DNA of 64,000 nucleotides from an uncultured Flavobacterium sp. (GCF_951805225.1 NZ_OX638201.1:3906001-3970000), one strand, 5' to 3'. Shown: positions 31,901 to 40,901, counted from the stretch's first letter. Notes: generated by a model from the sequence alone, not told the origin. Translations and numbers: made by a program.

Positions 31901-32578
31901 CTACGGATTCGTTGAAGAAACTTCTAAAACTTTTCCGTTAAAATATTTATTTCCGTTAAGAGTAAAATCATAAATATAAGTTGCCATTCCTTCGGCTGAA
32001 ATTGGAGCTTGGTAACCTGGGAAAGCTTCGTTTAGCATTTCCGTCTGAACTGATCCAAGAGCTAGAACGTTGAATGAGATTCCTTGTTCTTTATATTCTT
32101 CGGCAAGTAATTCTGTTAAAGTAATTACGGCGCCTTTACTAGAACTGTAAGCTGCTAATCCTGCAAATTTAAGACTTCCTCTTACGCCGCCAATCGAACT
32201 AATCGTTACAACATGACTTCCTTTTTGAAGATATGGCAAGCAAATTCTGGTAAGATTCGCCACTGCAAAAACATTCACTTTATAAATATTTTCAAAATCT
32301 GCCTGAGTTGTTTCTGCAAAAGGCTTTAATAACAAAGCTCCTGCATTATGAACAACAGCATCTACTCTTTTCCATGTTGAAGAAAGAAAGTTATTGACTT
32401 CATCTAAAGCCGTTTCATCTGCTAAATCAACAGAAAGGCAAGTAACATTTTGATGTTCTAAAAGTGTTTGAGGTATTTTTCTTGAAATTGCCAAAACCTG
32501 ATGTCCATCATTAGCAAATTTTAGCGCAAGCTCGTAACCAATTCCTCGACTGGTTCCGGTAACAATAATATTTTTCAT
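31901..32578 (-). CDS. Short-chain dehydrogenase/reductase
   Basis: A 225-residue classical-type SDR. The cofactor loop is VTGTSRGIGYELA near residue 6, then VVHNAGALLL near residue 76, the catalytic Ser in VVTISSIGGV and the YSSSKGAVI motif with Tyr and Lys. Basic residues after strand 2 (ISRKIPQ) favour NADPH. The substrate is not predictable. It lies 35 bases after the M28 peptidase gene on the same strand. Confidence 0.9.
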   Translation of the reverse strand: MKNIIVTGTSRGIGYELALKFANDGHQVLAISRKIPQTLLEHQNVTCLSVDLADETALDEVNNFLSSTWKRVDAVVHNAGALLLKPFAETTQADFENIYKVNVFAVANLTRICLPYLQKGSHVVTISSIGGVRGSLKFAGLAAYSSSKGAVITLTELLAEEYKEQGISFNVLALGSVQTEMLNEAFPGYQAPISAEGMATYIYDFTLNGNKYFNGKVLEVSSTNP

Positions 32579-32613
32579 AAAGCAAAAATAAGCAAATCCA
32601 ATAAAAGGAACGG

Positions 32614-33579
32614 TTATTTATTCATCGTTATTTCTTCTGTTGGCGTTATAGCGATTTTAGTCACTGCCGGCAAAAACTCCTGAATAAAAGAAGTCATATG
32701 CACAATATCCATTACTTTAAATTCATCTGAAACATGGTGATAATAATCAAAATTCTCAAAATCAAAAGTACTTATTGATTGACACGGTTTTCCGAATTCT
32801 TTAAAAAATGAATAATTATCTGATCGGTAAAACAATTTATATTCAGCTTCTTTTGGTAGAAAACCAATCGTCTTTTTACCGGTATATTCGTTTATTTTAT
32901 CAGCCATATTCGATTTATCAAAACCTGTAATATAAGCCAGATAATCTCGTTTCATTGGCACGCCAATCATTTCAATATTCAATTGTGTGTACAAATTAAA
33001 ATCTTGCTTTTTCAATTTCTCCACTAAGCTTTTAGATCCAAGTAAACCTTTTTCTTCTCCGGCAAAAAACACAAACAAAATACTGCGTTTATTACTTTTG
33101 GTTTTACTAAAATATTTTGCCATTTCAGCAACGGCGGTAACTCCGGATGCATCATCATTCGCACCATTAAAAATTACGTCTGGCTGCTCTTTTAATTCTA
33201 AACCAATATGATCATAATGTGCACTCAGAACTACAAATTCCTTTTTTAATTTAGGATCTGTTCCTTCCAGAACACCAACAATATTAAATGCCGGTTTATC
33301 AAAATTGGTAAGTGTATCTCGGTAACTTTTAAAATAAGGCTTTACATTATTTTTTTTGAAAAAATCTTCTAAAAACACCGCTGCTTTTTCGATACCTTTT
33401 GTTCCGGTATCGCGCCCTTCTAATTCATCTGAAGAAAGATATTTTAGAAAATCCGAAACTTCGGTTTCACTAACTTTATAACTGATTTCGATAGGTTTTG
33501 AAGTCGTTTCGGTTACTGCAGATGGATTCGATTTGCAGGCTAAAAAAACAAATGGAAGGAAAAAATAAAGCTTTTTCAT
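32614..33579 (-). CDS. M28 family zinc aminopeptidase, lipoprotein
   Basis: A 321-residue exported peptidase. The signal ends with lipobox FLAC (Cys15), so it should be membrane-anchored in the periplasm or outer membrane. Metal and catalytic motifs of clan MH are clear: LSAHYDHIGLE, FNGANDDASGVTAVAEMA and FVFFAGEEKGLLGS with the catalytic Glu, followed by a SISTFDFENFDYYHHVSD segment that supplies the last His. It probably removes N-terminal residues from peptides. Part of the long minus-strand run. Confidence 0.92.
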   Translation of the reverse strand: MKKLYFFLPFVFLACKSNPSAVTETTSKPIEISYKVSETEVSDFLKYLSSDELEGRDTGTKGIEKAAVFLEDFFKKNNVKPYFKSYRDTLTNFDKPAFNIVGVLEGTDPKLKKEFVVLSAHYDHIGLELKEQPDVIFNGANDDASGVTAVAEMAKYFSKTKSNKRSILFVFFAGEEKGLLGSKSLVEKLKKQDFNLYTQLNIEMIGVPMKRDYLAYITGFDKSNMADKINEYTGKKTIGFLPKEAEYKLFYRSDNYSFFKEFGKPCQSISTFDFENFDYYHHVSDEFKVMDIVHMTSFIQEFLPAVTKIAITPTEEITMNK

Positions 33580-33608
33580 AAAGGAAAGATTCTGCTTAAG
33601 CTTAGAAT

Positions 33609-34265
33609 TTAAACTTCTAAAGCCGATGGTTTAAAATATTTCTTATATACTTTATATACCTGAATACTTCCTAAAATAACAAAAAACAACGGAATAAAAA
33701 CAGGCATTATATACTTTGAAAATTGGTTTGTTTTTTGAAAAATGGTCTGTAAAATTACAATCAGACTAAACATTCCCAAAAAAATACCAATCAAAGTTCC
33801 TGCAATATAATAATATTTTAACTTTCTTTCAACTGTAATATACTTTCCGTTAAGCAAGTATAAGTTCCAACTTGTCCAGAAAGGCAATTGCAAAAAATTA
33901 AAGCAATTTAAAACCACACCAATTACAAATGGCGAATACATTAAATATTTACTTAAGCTATTATTTAAAGTTGCGCCTGAATTAAAATTGAAATAAAACA
34001 AATAAGCCAAAACAAACATAAATCCAACGGCAAAAAAGTCAATCACTTTCATTAATTTTTTATTTCTAATAAGTTGTCTTGCAAAAAGCAACGTGAAATA
34101 AATAACAAAAGTTTCGACAAAAATGACTCCAAACAAAAAGAAAACCAGATTATGAAGTCCTGATTTTGAGTAAATTTCCAAGCCCACTAAATTCAAATAT
34201 CCCAACGGAATTGAACCAATGAAACTCACCAGAAATCCTATTGAGATATTTTTTATCTTTTTCAT
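33609..34265 (-). CDS. LysE-like polytopic membrane protein
   Basis: A 218-residue protein with six hydrophobic segments. The N-terminal FLVSFIGSIPLGYLNLVGLE resembles the start of LysE/RhtB exporters, in which a Gly-Pro pair lies in the first helix. The rest is poorly conserved, so this is a distant relative. The ATG at 34265 lies 2 bases after the stop of the ATP-grasp gene; the TTG at 34271 is less likely. Its tight spacing suggests it exports or handles the product of the ATP-grasp enzyme, which is inference. Confidence 0.7.
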   Translation of the reverse strand: MKKIKNISIGFLVSFIGSIPLGYLNLVGLEIYSKSGLHNLVFFLFGVIFVETFVIYFTLLFARQLIRNKKLMKVIDFFAVGFMFVLAYLFYFNFNSGATLNNSLSKYLMYSPFVIGVVLNCFNFLQLPFWTSWNLYLLNGKYITVERKLKYYYIAGTLIGIFLGMFSLIVILQTIFQKTNQFSKYIMPVFIPLFFVILGSIQVYKVYKKYFKPSALEV

Positions 34266-34267
34266 CT

Positions 34268-35302
34268 TCAAAAATTTATAATCTTATTGTTTTGTGCCAA
34301 ATGCAATCTGTATTCGCGAATTCCAACTTTATAATTTAAATATGGAACTCCCATTTTATGATTTTCGGCACTTATTTCATACATATAAGTAATGTGTCGC
34401 GCCAATTCTTTCCAGGCAAACCAAACGGAATGTTTAGGATCATAAATATGTGTTGGTTCGCTTGCGGCTCCGTTAAGTTCTACGATTTGAAAATTTTCGC
34501 CACGTTCCAATTCTTCAAAAGTATTGTACATGATATCAAATCTTCCAAAATAGAATTCCGGAATTTTAGTCGCAACTTCGTTTATCATTGCAGTTAACTT
34601 TGGTGTAATCAAATTACTTCCGTCAAGAAATTTTGCTCCACGCGCATGATTTCCAAATGGAACTAAGTTTATCATTTCGCCATTTTGCAAAACTTTATGT
34701 AACTCACTTCCGTATTCTTGTTGCAATGCTTCGAGTTGTAATTTGAATCTTGGCGTTTTACAAATTAAATCTTCAATTGTCGAGATTCCGTCGCCGGTAA
34801 CAATTAAAAATTCTTTCGAAACGATTCCGGTGATTCTTCCTTCTTTCTGATGTGGATGTCGCACATAAAAAATACCAACTTCATTTTTGAACGGAATTAA
34901 ATCCTGAATCAAAAAATCGAAATTTGCTTTCTTTGCATATTCGGTTAATTCATAAACATTTCTGATTTTCTTTACTCCGGAACCACGCAGACCAATATCA
35001 GGTTTGGCTATAAAAGGAAAATAAACGCTGTTGTCAACAATTGTACTTACGATCTTTTTTAAATCTGTACTTTCTCTGATCAAAATAGTTTTCGGATAAT
35101 GTTCTTTAGGCAGCAAATCATAAATCTGCTTTTTGCTTTCCATTATAAAACCGCCGTTTTTAATCTTTGGATTTGAAGCATTAAAAAAGAAAACTGATCT
35201 TGCTTTGATTGCATAATACGCCCAAAGAAAATAAATAGGTACGTACAAAACCTGAAACGGCCAATATTCCCAATTGCTGACTTTATGAAAAAATAGTTTC
35301 AT
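34268..35302 (-). CDS. ATP-grasp domain protein (D-Ala-D-Ala ligase-like)
   Basis: A 344-residue enzyme of the ATP-grasp fold, which forms amide bonds through an acyl-phosphate. The nucleotide-binding part includes YFPFIAKPDIGLRGSGVKKI and FLIQDLIPFKNEVGIFY, and the metal site is FGRFDIMYNT with FQIVELNGAASEPTHIYDP. A hydrophobic N-terminal segment (residues 12-35) suggests membrane association. The product could be a dipeptide, peptide or modified lipid. The LysE-like gene follows at once. The real substrate is unknown. Confidence 0.82.
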   Translation of the reverse strand: MKLFFHKVSNWEYWPFQVLYVPIYFLWAYYAIKARSVFFFNASNPKIKNGGFIMESKKQIYDLLPKEHYPKTILIRESTDLKKIVSTIVDNSVYFPFIAKPDIGLRGSGVKKIRNVYELTEYAKKANFDFLIQDLIPFKNEVGIFYVRHPHQKEGRITGIVSKEFLIVTGDGISTIEDLICKTPRFKLQLEALQQEYGSELHKVLQNGEMINLVPFGNHARGAKFLDGSNLITPKLTAMINEVATKIPEFYFGRFDIMYNTFEELERGENFQIVELNGAASEPTHIYDPKHSVWFAWKELARHITYMYEISAENHKMGVPYLNYKVGIREYRLHLAQNNKIINF

Positions 35303-35313
35303 CGTTATTTTTT

Positions 35314-36024
35314 TTAAATACTTATAAAAGAAGTCGAAAAATCTTCAGTTTTGATCAAATCAAAGTACTTCATTGTTCCTTTATTTTGCTTAATTACAAC
35401 CTGTGTCACGCTTAGTGTTTTCAGAGTATTTTCTCTATTAATAATCAAACCGTTTTCAGAATCATCATTCTGGGTATTTCTATGAAAGTCCAACATATCC
35501 AAAGTCGAGATTTCGTTCTTGTCTTTCAGAAAATCAAAAAACCAACGAGAACGACTTTTTCTAATTTCTTCAGAATATAGAGTTACCGATGACCAAATAT
35601 GATTTTTGGTCACGTCCAACAATGTTTTCCATTTTGTAATTCCGTCCCAAATCAGTTCATACAATTCTTCTTTCTGATATAGAACCAAGGTAAATGGCTC
35701 TATATCTTCGAGATTAATTTCATTCCAGAAATCCTTTGGCGAAGCATTCGAAATAATATCTAGAGCAATTAATCCTCGGCTCTTTCTATAAAGAAATAAG
35801 GAATCGTGTTTTTTAATTCCTCCATTCAAAAGCACCAAAACAGTTCCGTTTTCATCAACTGCAAACCAGGTTCCGCCAGCTTTTTGATCTTTTGGATACA
35901 TGATATTTTTACCATTTACACAATAATTCCTTGGCGCAAGAGCTCCGGGACGAATCACTTTTTCATCACGATTGGAAGTTATAATCACAACTTCGTTATT
36001 ATTTATAAAACTTACTGTACACAT
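35314..36024 (-). CDS. NRDE (TANGO2-like) family protein
   Basis: A 236-residue protein that begins MCTVSFI and has the family motif ITSNRDEKVIRPG. Further landmarks are DQKAGGTWFAVDENG and VLVLLNGGI. The N-terminal Cys2 could act as an Ntn-type nucleophile after Met removal, as proposed for the family. Eukaryotic TANGO2 is linked to lipid/haem handling, and the bacterial role is unknown. The start lies 13 bases inside the DinB-like gene, so translation is probably coupled. Confidence 0.88.
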   Translation of the reverse strand: MCTVSFINNNEVVIITSNRDEKVIRPGALAPRNYCVNGKNIMYPKDQKAGGTWFAVDENGTVLVLLNGGIKKHDSLFLYRKSRGLIALDIISNASPKDFWNEINLEDIEPFTLVLYQKEELYELIWDGITKWKTLLDVTKNHIWSSVTLYSEEIRKSRSRWFFDFLKDKNEISTLDMLDFHRNTQNDDSENGLIINRENTLKTLSVTQVVIKQNKGTMKYFDLIKTEDFSTSFISI

Positions 36025-36500
36025 TGTTTTCTATATTCTATGGTGGAACGCGCCACACCAAAGTTCTCGTTAACCGAAATATTATTAAGCTGTAAAACAA
36101 CTACTTTTATCAAAGCCTGATGATGAATGCAATGTTCCAGATTATAGAGTAATTCTCTATAATAATTGCTCTGAATTCTGATTGCAAGTCCATCAATTTC
36201 CTGTTCGAGATAGATGATTTTGTTTTCACTTTTCAAGCCCATTTTTATCTCAGTAATAAACTGTTTTGCAAATTCAGTTTCGGTTTGAAGACGAAGATTT
36301 CTTTCGCGATTGTCATAATTTAAAATTCCCGATTCGTAACCATTTTCAAGACATTGATACATTTCGAGAATATGCCTAACATGTTCTCCAATTGTTGCGT
36401 TGCTTAAAGCTTCGCAAGATTGTGAATAATCCTGATCAGATAATTGATCTAATAGAGAAATTAATTCCTCTAAACTGTGGCGTATTGATTTTAGTAACAT
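36012..36500 (-). CDS. DinB-family protein
   Basis: A 162-residue four-helix-bundle protein of the DinB/YfiT superfamily, whose members bind a divalent metal with three His residues and often act as thiol-dependent transferases. The His residues visible are in ATIGEHVRHILEMY near residue 37 and NLEHCIHHQALIKV near residue 125. It overlaps the NRDE gene by 13 bases and lies 2 bases after the DoxX gene. The substrate is unknown. Confidence 0.85.
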   Translation of the reverse strand: MLLKSIRHSLEELISLLDQLSDQDYSQSCEALSNATIGEHVRHILEMYQCLENGYESGILNYDNRERNLRLQTETEFAKQFITEIKMGLKSENKIIYLEQEIDGLAIRIQSNYYRELLYNLEHCIHHQALIKVVVLQLNNISVNENFGVARSTIEYRKQCVQ

Positions 36501-36502
36501 GG

Positions 36503-36889
36503 CTATTTTAGTTTTAGAAGATTAAACAATTTATTTTTATCGAAATAAAGCAATGTTAAACAACACATTAAGGTAAGAATGGCTAACAAAAACAGAAATC
36601 CTCCGTCATTTTCTACTACAATTCCTAAGACAAATAAATGAGACAAAATTGCTCCGGTCATTATTCCACTCGCACCAAAGGCTCCAATCCAAGTGGCTTT
36701 TGGAATCAGAATTAAAATGGCACAAATTAATTCGGCGATTCCAGACCCAATTCTTCCGTAAGGTTCTATTCCTAAAGTCGAAAAAATATAAATACTTTCT
36801 GCTGCTCCGCTAAACTTAAAAAACAAGGTTTGCAATAAGATTCCCGCAGCGACGACTCTTAAAATCCAGGCTAATTTTGCTGTTTTCAT
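36503..36889 (-). CDS. DoxX-family membrane protein
   Basis: A 128-residue protein with four hydrophobic segments, typical of DoxX. The first helix segment has LQTLFFKFSGAAESIYIF, followed by IGSGIAELICAILILIP and a long C-terminal hydrophobic part. DoxX proteins are associated with respiratory or redox stress functions. It sits between YHS-domain and DinB genes in a tight cluster with a peroxiredoxin, which supports a redox role by context only. Confidence 0.85.
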   Translation of the reverse strand: MKTAKLAWILRVVAAGILLQTLFFKFSGAAESIYIFSTLGIEPYGRIGSGIAELICAILILIPKATWIGAFGASGIMTGAILSHLFVLGIVVENDGGFLFLLAILTLMCCLTLLYFDKNKLFNLLKLK

Positions 36890-36897
36890 GATCGTTA

Positions 36898-37356
36898 TTA
36901 TTTATATATATTTTTCCAGTTTGTATCTGCTTGCGACTTTAGTTTCGTCTCTTCTTTATTCCAGGTTTTCAAAGTATTATTAAAAAAAGCGTTGTAAAAC
37001 AGATAAAGTTTACCGTCGATAATCTTGAAAGTTTCAGGATTTATTTCGACTTTTTCGCCGGCACTTCCCATTGCATAAGCGCACCATCCGCCGTATTGAG
37101 GTTCATATTTTGACGGATTTTTTAAGAACGCATCTTTATTTTCGCTTGACGAAAATTTATAAATCACACCTTGATAAGAAGCTGAAATTTCTTTTTTTCC
37201 TTTGATTGCTTTTCCCTGATTAAAATATCCAACCGGATCATAACCCTGAATTGCAACTTTATTTTCTAAGTTATATTGATTAATTCGTTTCGCATCGTTT
37301 TGAGCAAATGAAATACCTGAAACCAAAATCAACACAAATAATACTAGCTTTTTCAT
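36898..37356 (-). CDS. YHS-domain exported protein
   Basis: A 152-residue exported protein with a signal peptide ending near residue 18 (SFAQ). The YHS domain (residues 33-110) reads VAIQGYDPVGYFNQGKA, VIYKFSSSENKDAFLKNPSKY and PQYGGWCAYAM. YHS domains are small, probably metal-binding, and are common near heavy-metal and redox genes. It starts 6 bases after the stop of the peroxiredoxin gene, so they are one transcript. Confidence 0.9.
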   Translation of the reverse strand: MKKLVLFVLILVSGISFAQNDAKRINQYNLENKVAIQGYDPVGYFNQGKAIKGKKEISASYQGVIYKFSSSENKDAFLKNPSKYEPQYGGWCAYAMGSAGEKVEINPETFKIIDGKLYLFYNAFFNNTLKTWNKEETKLKSQADTNWKNIYK

Positions 37357-37362
37357 CTTATT

Positions 37363-37959
37363 TTATTTGATATTTGTTAATACTGAAACAAGTAAATCGG
37401 TCGAAATGCGCTGCTTAAAATCAGGAGAAATATATTCGAATAAGATATCAGATTCCGGGTTCAAAACAAAAACAGACGGAACTGGTAAGAAATTGGTATT
37501 GGCTCCTTTTGAATGTACGTTAATTACTGATTTATAGTTTTCCGGAGCTTCATAAGCAATTCCTACAGCTTTGATAAGTTCTCCTTTTGAATCAGAAAGT
37601 AAGGTATATTTTACTTTATCTTTTTCTTCTGTAATTTTTAAATTTTCGGGTGCGTCTGGACTAACGGCAATAATTTGATATCCTGAATCGAGAATTTGTT
37701 TTTCGGCTTCAGCCAAAGCTTGCAAATGCATATTGCAATATGGACACCAACCGCCTCGATAAAAAACTAAAACTGTTTTTTTCTTTTTAAGTAAATCAGA
37801 AATTTTGACAACTGCATTTTCAGCTGTTTTTAAAGTAATGTCGGGAATTTTCTCTCCTATTAATAAAGGAGCAATATCTGTCGCCGATTTTGGAATCGCG
37901 TTTTGTGCGTTAGCAACCGTTGTGAAGGTTACTAAAAAAATAAGGATTAATTTTTTCAT
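37363..37959 (-). CDS. Exported peroxiredoxin-like (AhpC/TSA, thioredoxin fold) protein
   Basis: A 198-residue exported thiol protein. A signal peptide ends near residue 18 (NAQN). The active site is FYRGGWCPYCNMHLQAL, a CxxC pair like that of BCP/AhpC-TSA relatives of the PRX-like 2 group. LLSDSKGELIKAVGI and VPSVFVLNPESDILF are other fold markers. It probably reduces peroxides or handles disulfides in the periplasm. It is the first gene of the minus-strand run that goes on to 30879. The Crp/Fnr gene upstream is separated by a repeat-rich stretch of 533 bases. Confidence 0.86.
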   Translation of the reverse strand: MKKLILIFLVTFTTVANAQNAIPKSATDIAPLLIGEKIPDITLKTAENAVVKISDLLKKKKTVLVFYRGGWCPYCNMHLQALAEAEKQILDSGYQIIAVSPDAPENLKITEEKDKVKYTLLSDSKGELIKAVGIAYEAPENYKSVINVHSKGANTNFLPVPSVFVLNPESDILFEYISPDFKQRISTDLLVSVLTNIK

Positions 37960-38492
37960 AGTTTTTCGTGTTACATCTTTTTGATGATGTAAAATTACTT
38001 TGCTATGAAAAAGGAAAATGTCGGCTAATTTACACTTCGCCTAAAATAAATTGTAACTACTAGATGTAATTATGTTTAAACACATCGATATTTAGATTTT
38101 GTTTACGTAAAAAGGCATTTCATTTTTATTAATTCACAATAGTTAGTAACGCGTTTACTATGTGATAAAATCTTGATTTTAATGAATATACAGAATGAGT
38201 TAATTAATTAAATAAATAAGTTGCTCTAAAAAAGTTTAATCCCTACGGGATATTTTTCTGGTAGATTTTATTATTCTACTACCAATATTTAACTCCTAAC
38301 GGAGTAACAAAAAAAATATCCCTGAGAAATTATATTGGTAGAAATCAATTTATTCATGTCTACCAATATTTAACTCCCAACGGAGTAACAAAAAAATATC
38401 TCGGAGAGATTACATATTGGTAGAAATCCGTTTATTCATGCCAATTTTTGTCCCGTAGGGACTACACTTTATTAAATAGCAACTTGAACTAA
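37960..38492. repeat. Non-coding region with repeated hairpin units
   Basis: No gene is supported. Between 38238 and 38467 lies a block bounded by ATCCCTACGGGAT and TCCCGTAGGGAC. It contains two full units and one partial unit of about 85 bases, each with a TACCAATATTTAACTCC word, an ACTCCnAACGGAGT hairpin, AAAAAATATC and TTGGTAGAAATC. The promoter of the peroxiredoxin operon should lie in 37960-38230, where I see no clear TAnnTTTG box. Confidence 0.7.
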
Positions 38493-39170
38493 TTATATTT
38501 TGGTAATATCGGGAATGATAATTTCTTTTCTATTATAGGCTAAAAGATTATTCGTTTCCATTTCATTCAACAATTGTGTCGCGGTTTGCCTTGATGTACA
38601 AATGATTTGAGCAATATCACTTTGAGTAAGATAATTATCAAGTACAACAGTATTTCCAGTTTGAATACCTTCTTTTTCGGCCCAATCTTTTAGAAACTGA
38701 TGCAATCTTGTTTTTGCGTCTTTGGAAATTAAATTGGCATAACTATTCTTGATACGCTTCATTTTCAGACCAACAAATTTGGTGTATGAAAGTGCTAAAG
38801 TTGGATTTCTAAGTAATAAATCTTCAAAATCCGACATTAGAAAACTGCAAATTGCTACATCGTCGGAAAGGACTTTTGCATATTCTTCGTTTTTAGAATC
38901 GGTTTCTAAAGTCAATTCGCCAAACAAATCTCCTTTCTGAATAATATCTTTTATGGTTTCGTTGCCATCGTCATCAATGGCTACAATTTTGATGTTTCCT
39001 TTTTTAAGTAAAAAGATTCGGGGTAAATCTGAAGTGGAAAAATAAATAATTTCTCCTTTTGAAGCTTTTTTAAAACCTGTAATAATACACAATTGCTTGA
39101 TTTGTGAGTAACTCAACGTTCTAAACAATTTATGATCTCGTAAATACCAATATTTTAAATCTTCGTACAT
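38493..39170 (-). CDS. Crp/Fnr-family transcriptional regulator
   Basis: A 225-residue regulator with an N-terminal cyclic-nucleotide-binding-type beta-roll (residues 12-130, with KGEIIYF, GNIKIVAIDDDGNETIKDI and KGDLFGELTLE) and a C-terminal winged helix with LTQSDIAQIICTSRQTATQL. No Cys cluster for an iron-sulfur centre is seen at the N-terminus, so it is not an FNR-type oxygen sensor. The ligand is unknown. It lies upstream of the peroxiredoxin/YHS/DoxX run on the same strand and is a candidate regulator of it. Confidence 0.9.
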   Translation of the reverse strand: MYEDLKYWYLRDHKLFRTLSYSQIKQLCIITGFKKASKGEIIYFSTSDLPRIFLLKKGNIKIVAIDDDGNETIKDIIQKGDLFGELTLETDSKNEEYAKVLSDDVAICSFLMSDFEDLLLRNPTLALSYTKFVGLKMKRIKNSYANLISKDAKTRLHQFLKDWAEKEGIQTGNTVVLDNYLTQSDIAQIICTSRQTATQLLNEMETNNLLAYNRKEIIIPDITKI

Positions 39171-39215
39171 AAAAAAGTTTCTTTATGTAAAGATAACCAA
39201 ATTAAAATCCAAACA

Positions 39216-39257
39216 AAAAACCCTTTCAAACTCAAATGCTTGAAAGGGTTTTATTTT
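39216..39257. terminator. Terminator after the acyl-CoA dehydrogenase gene
   Basis: Arms AAAACCCTTTCAA and TTGAAAGGGTTTT around a 10-base loop, with A and T runs on both sides. It lies between the stop of the minus-strand dehydrogenase and the start of the Crp/Fnr gene. Confidence 0.82.
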
Positions 39258-39274
39258 ATATTATTATAAGAAAA

Positions 39275-40417
39275 TTATCCTGCAATAACTGATCTTGAAA
39301 TTACAATTTTCTGAATCTCTGATGTTCCTTCATAGATTTGAGTAATTTTTGCATCACGCATAAAACGTTCTACGTGGTACTCTTTTACATAACCATTTCC
39401 TCCGTGAATCTGCACTGCTTCTACCGCCGTGTCCATCGCCACTTGAGAAGCAAACAATTTTGCCATTGCTCCACTTACATCATAATTTTTATGTTGGTCT
39501 TTATCCCAAGCCGCTTTCATACACAAATGACGCGCTGCTTCGATATTAACTGCCATATCAGCAAGTTTAAAAGCAATTGCTTGGTGATTGCAAATTTCAG
39601 TTCCGAAAGCTTTACGTTCTTTAGAATATTTTAAAGCTAATTCATAAGCTCCGGAAGCAATTCCTAAAGCTTGAGAAGCAATACCAATACGACCTCCGGC
39701 AAGAGTTTTCATCGCAAATTTAAATCCGAAACCATCTTCTCCAATTCTATTTTCTTTAGGAACTTTTACATCACTAAACATTAAAGAGTGTGTATCAGAT
39801 CCACGAATTCCCATTTTTTGTTCTTTTGGTCCAATAGAAAAACCAGGCATATCTTTGGTCATAATCAAAGCATTGATTCCTTTATGTTTTAATTCAGGAT
39901 GCGTTTGAGCAATTACTAAATAAACTGATGCTGTGTTTCCGTTTGTAATCCAGTTTTTTGTTCCGTTTACAATATAGTGATCTCCCATATCAACCGCAGT
40001 TGTTTTTTGAGAAGTTGCATCACTTCCTGCTTCTGGCTCGCTTAAGCAAAAAGCTCCGTGAATTTCACCTGAAGCCAGACCCGGTAAATATTTTTGTTTT
40101 TGTTCTTCAGTTCCAAATTCTTGTAATCCCCAACAAACTAATGAGTTGTTTACAGACATTACTACAGAAGCAGATGCATCGACTTTAGAAATTTCTTCCA
40201 TTGCAATTACGTATGAAATTGCATCAAGTCCGCTTCCGCCATATTTAGGATCAACCATCATTCCCATGAATCCTAATTGCCCCATTTTTTTAATTTGTTC
40301 CGTCGGAAAAATTTGTTTTTCGTCACGTTCAATAACACCTGGCAACAATTCGTTTTGAGCAAAATCTCTAGCGGCTTGTTGAATCATTAAATGTTCTTCG
40401 GTCAGATTGAAATCCAT
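39275..40417 (-). CDS. Acyl-CoA dehydrogenase
   Basis: FAD enzyme that introduces the alpha-beta double bond into acyl-CoA in fatty-acid or branched-chain amino-acid breakdown. The 380-residue length is typical. Landmarks are GAFCLSEPEAGSDA (FAD/substrate), YIVNGTKNWITNG, ERKAFGTEICNHQAI and IHGGNGYVKEYHVERFMRD. The last one precedes IYEGTSEIQ with the catalytic Glu of short- and medium-chain enzymes. The ATG at 40417 (MDFNLTEEH) is preferred to the TTG at 40450. Its electron-transfer partner ETF is not in the window. Confidence 0.94.
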   Translation of the reverse strand: MDFNLTEEHLMIQQAARDFAQNELLPGVIERDEKQIFPTEQIKKMGQLGFMGMMVDPKYGGSGLDAISYVIAMEEISKVDASASVVMSVNNSLVCWGLQEFGTEEQKQKYLPGLASGEIHGAFCLSEPEAGSDATSQKTTAVDMGDHYIVNGTKNWITNGNTASVYLVIAQTHPELKHKGINALIMTKDMPGFSIGPKEQKMGIRGSDTHSLMFSDVKVPKENRIGEDGFGFKFAMKTLAGGRIGIASQALGIASGAYELALKYSKERKAFGTEICNHQAIAFKLADMAVNIEAARHLCMKAAWDKDQHKNYDVSGAMAKLFASQVAMDTAVEAVQIHGGNGYVKEYHVERFMRDAKITQIYEGTSEIQKIVISRSVIAG

Positions 40418-40588
40418 AGTCTTTGTAGTTTTATTGTTTTTGAAAACCAAACTTCAGAAAACTTCGTTTATAGAATTGTTCGGTTTTATGTTTTTATTGT
40501 TTTTGTTTTTTTAAAAGGCTTCCAAAGATAATTTTTAAAACTCAATTTAACAATGCATGCATATAATTTTAATAGATCAGCAACAATT

Positions 40589-40604
40589 ACGATAACGTTT
40601 TCGT
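40589..40604. promoter_or_regulatory. LacI/GalR-type palindrome
   Basis: ACGATAACGTTTTCGT is a near-perfect palindrome centred on a CG, with one central mismatch pair, as in LacI-family operators. It lies 172 bases before the acyl-CoA dehydrogenase start. No LacI-family regulator is in the window, so this is based on shape alone. Confidence 0.35.
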
Positions 40605-40867
40605 AATAATAACGAAATTTAGCGCAACTGACATAAACTTTGCAACGTTTTGTCTAAAATTTAAGAATATAATTGCCTAATAAATTTTATAAAACACAAA
40701 AAAATAAGACGATTTTCATCTCAAAAAGATTAAACAAACCTTAAAACGGGTAAAAGCACGTAAAACAAGTCTTACTAAATTGATTATTAATTACATACAT
40801 TGAAAAAATTTAAAAATCGAAATAAAAAAACATGTCCAATAACAACTTAAAATTAATAAATTAACAT

Positions 40868-40875
40868 TATTTTTG
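40868..40875 (+). promoter_or_regulatory. -7 promoter box (TATTTTTG)
   Basis: TAnnTTTG match 26 bases before the ATG at 40902. Confidence 0.6.
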
Positions 40876-40901
40876 CCCAAAAACAAAATTATCGACAGAA
40901 T

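Larger units (their letters stand above)
40418..40901. promoter_or_regulatory. Non-coding region upstream of the acyl-CoA dehydrogenase and chalcone-isomerase-like genes
   Basis: A 484-base divergent region with no supported gene and no clear fold. It contains a LacI-like palindrome, ACGATAACGTTTTCGT (40589-40604), and the promoter box of the right-hand gene (40868-40875). The rest is AT-rich. Confidence 0.5.

Noticed and set aside
38238..38467. Possible CRISPR array
   Set aside because: Units are about 85 bases with internal hairpins and nearly identical throughout; there are no short repeats with unique spacers and no cas genes.
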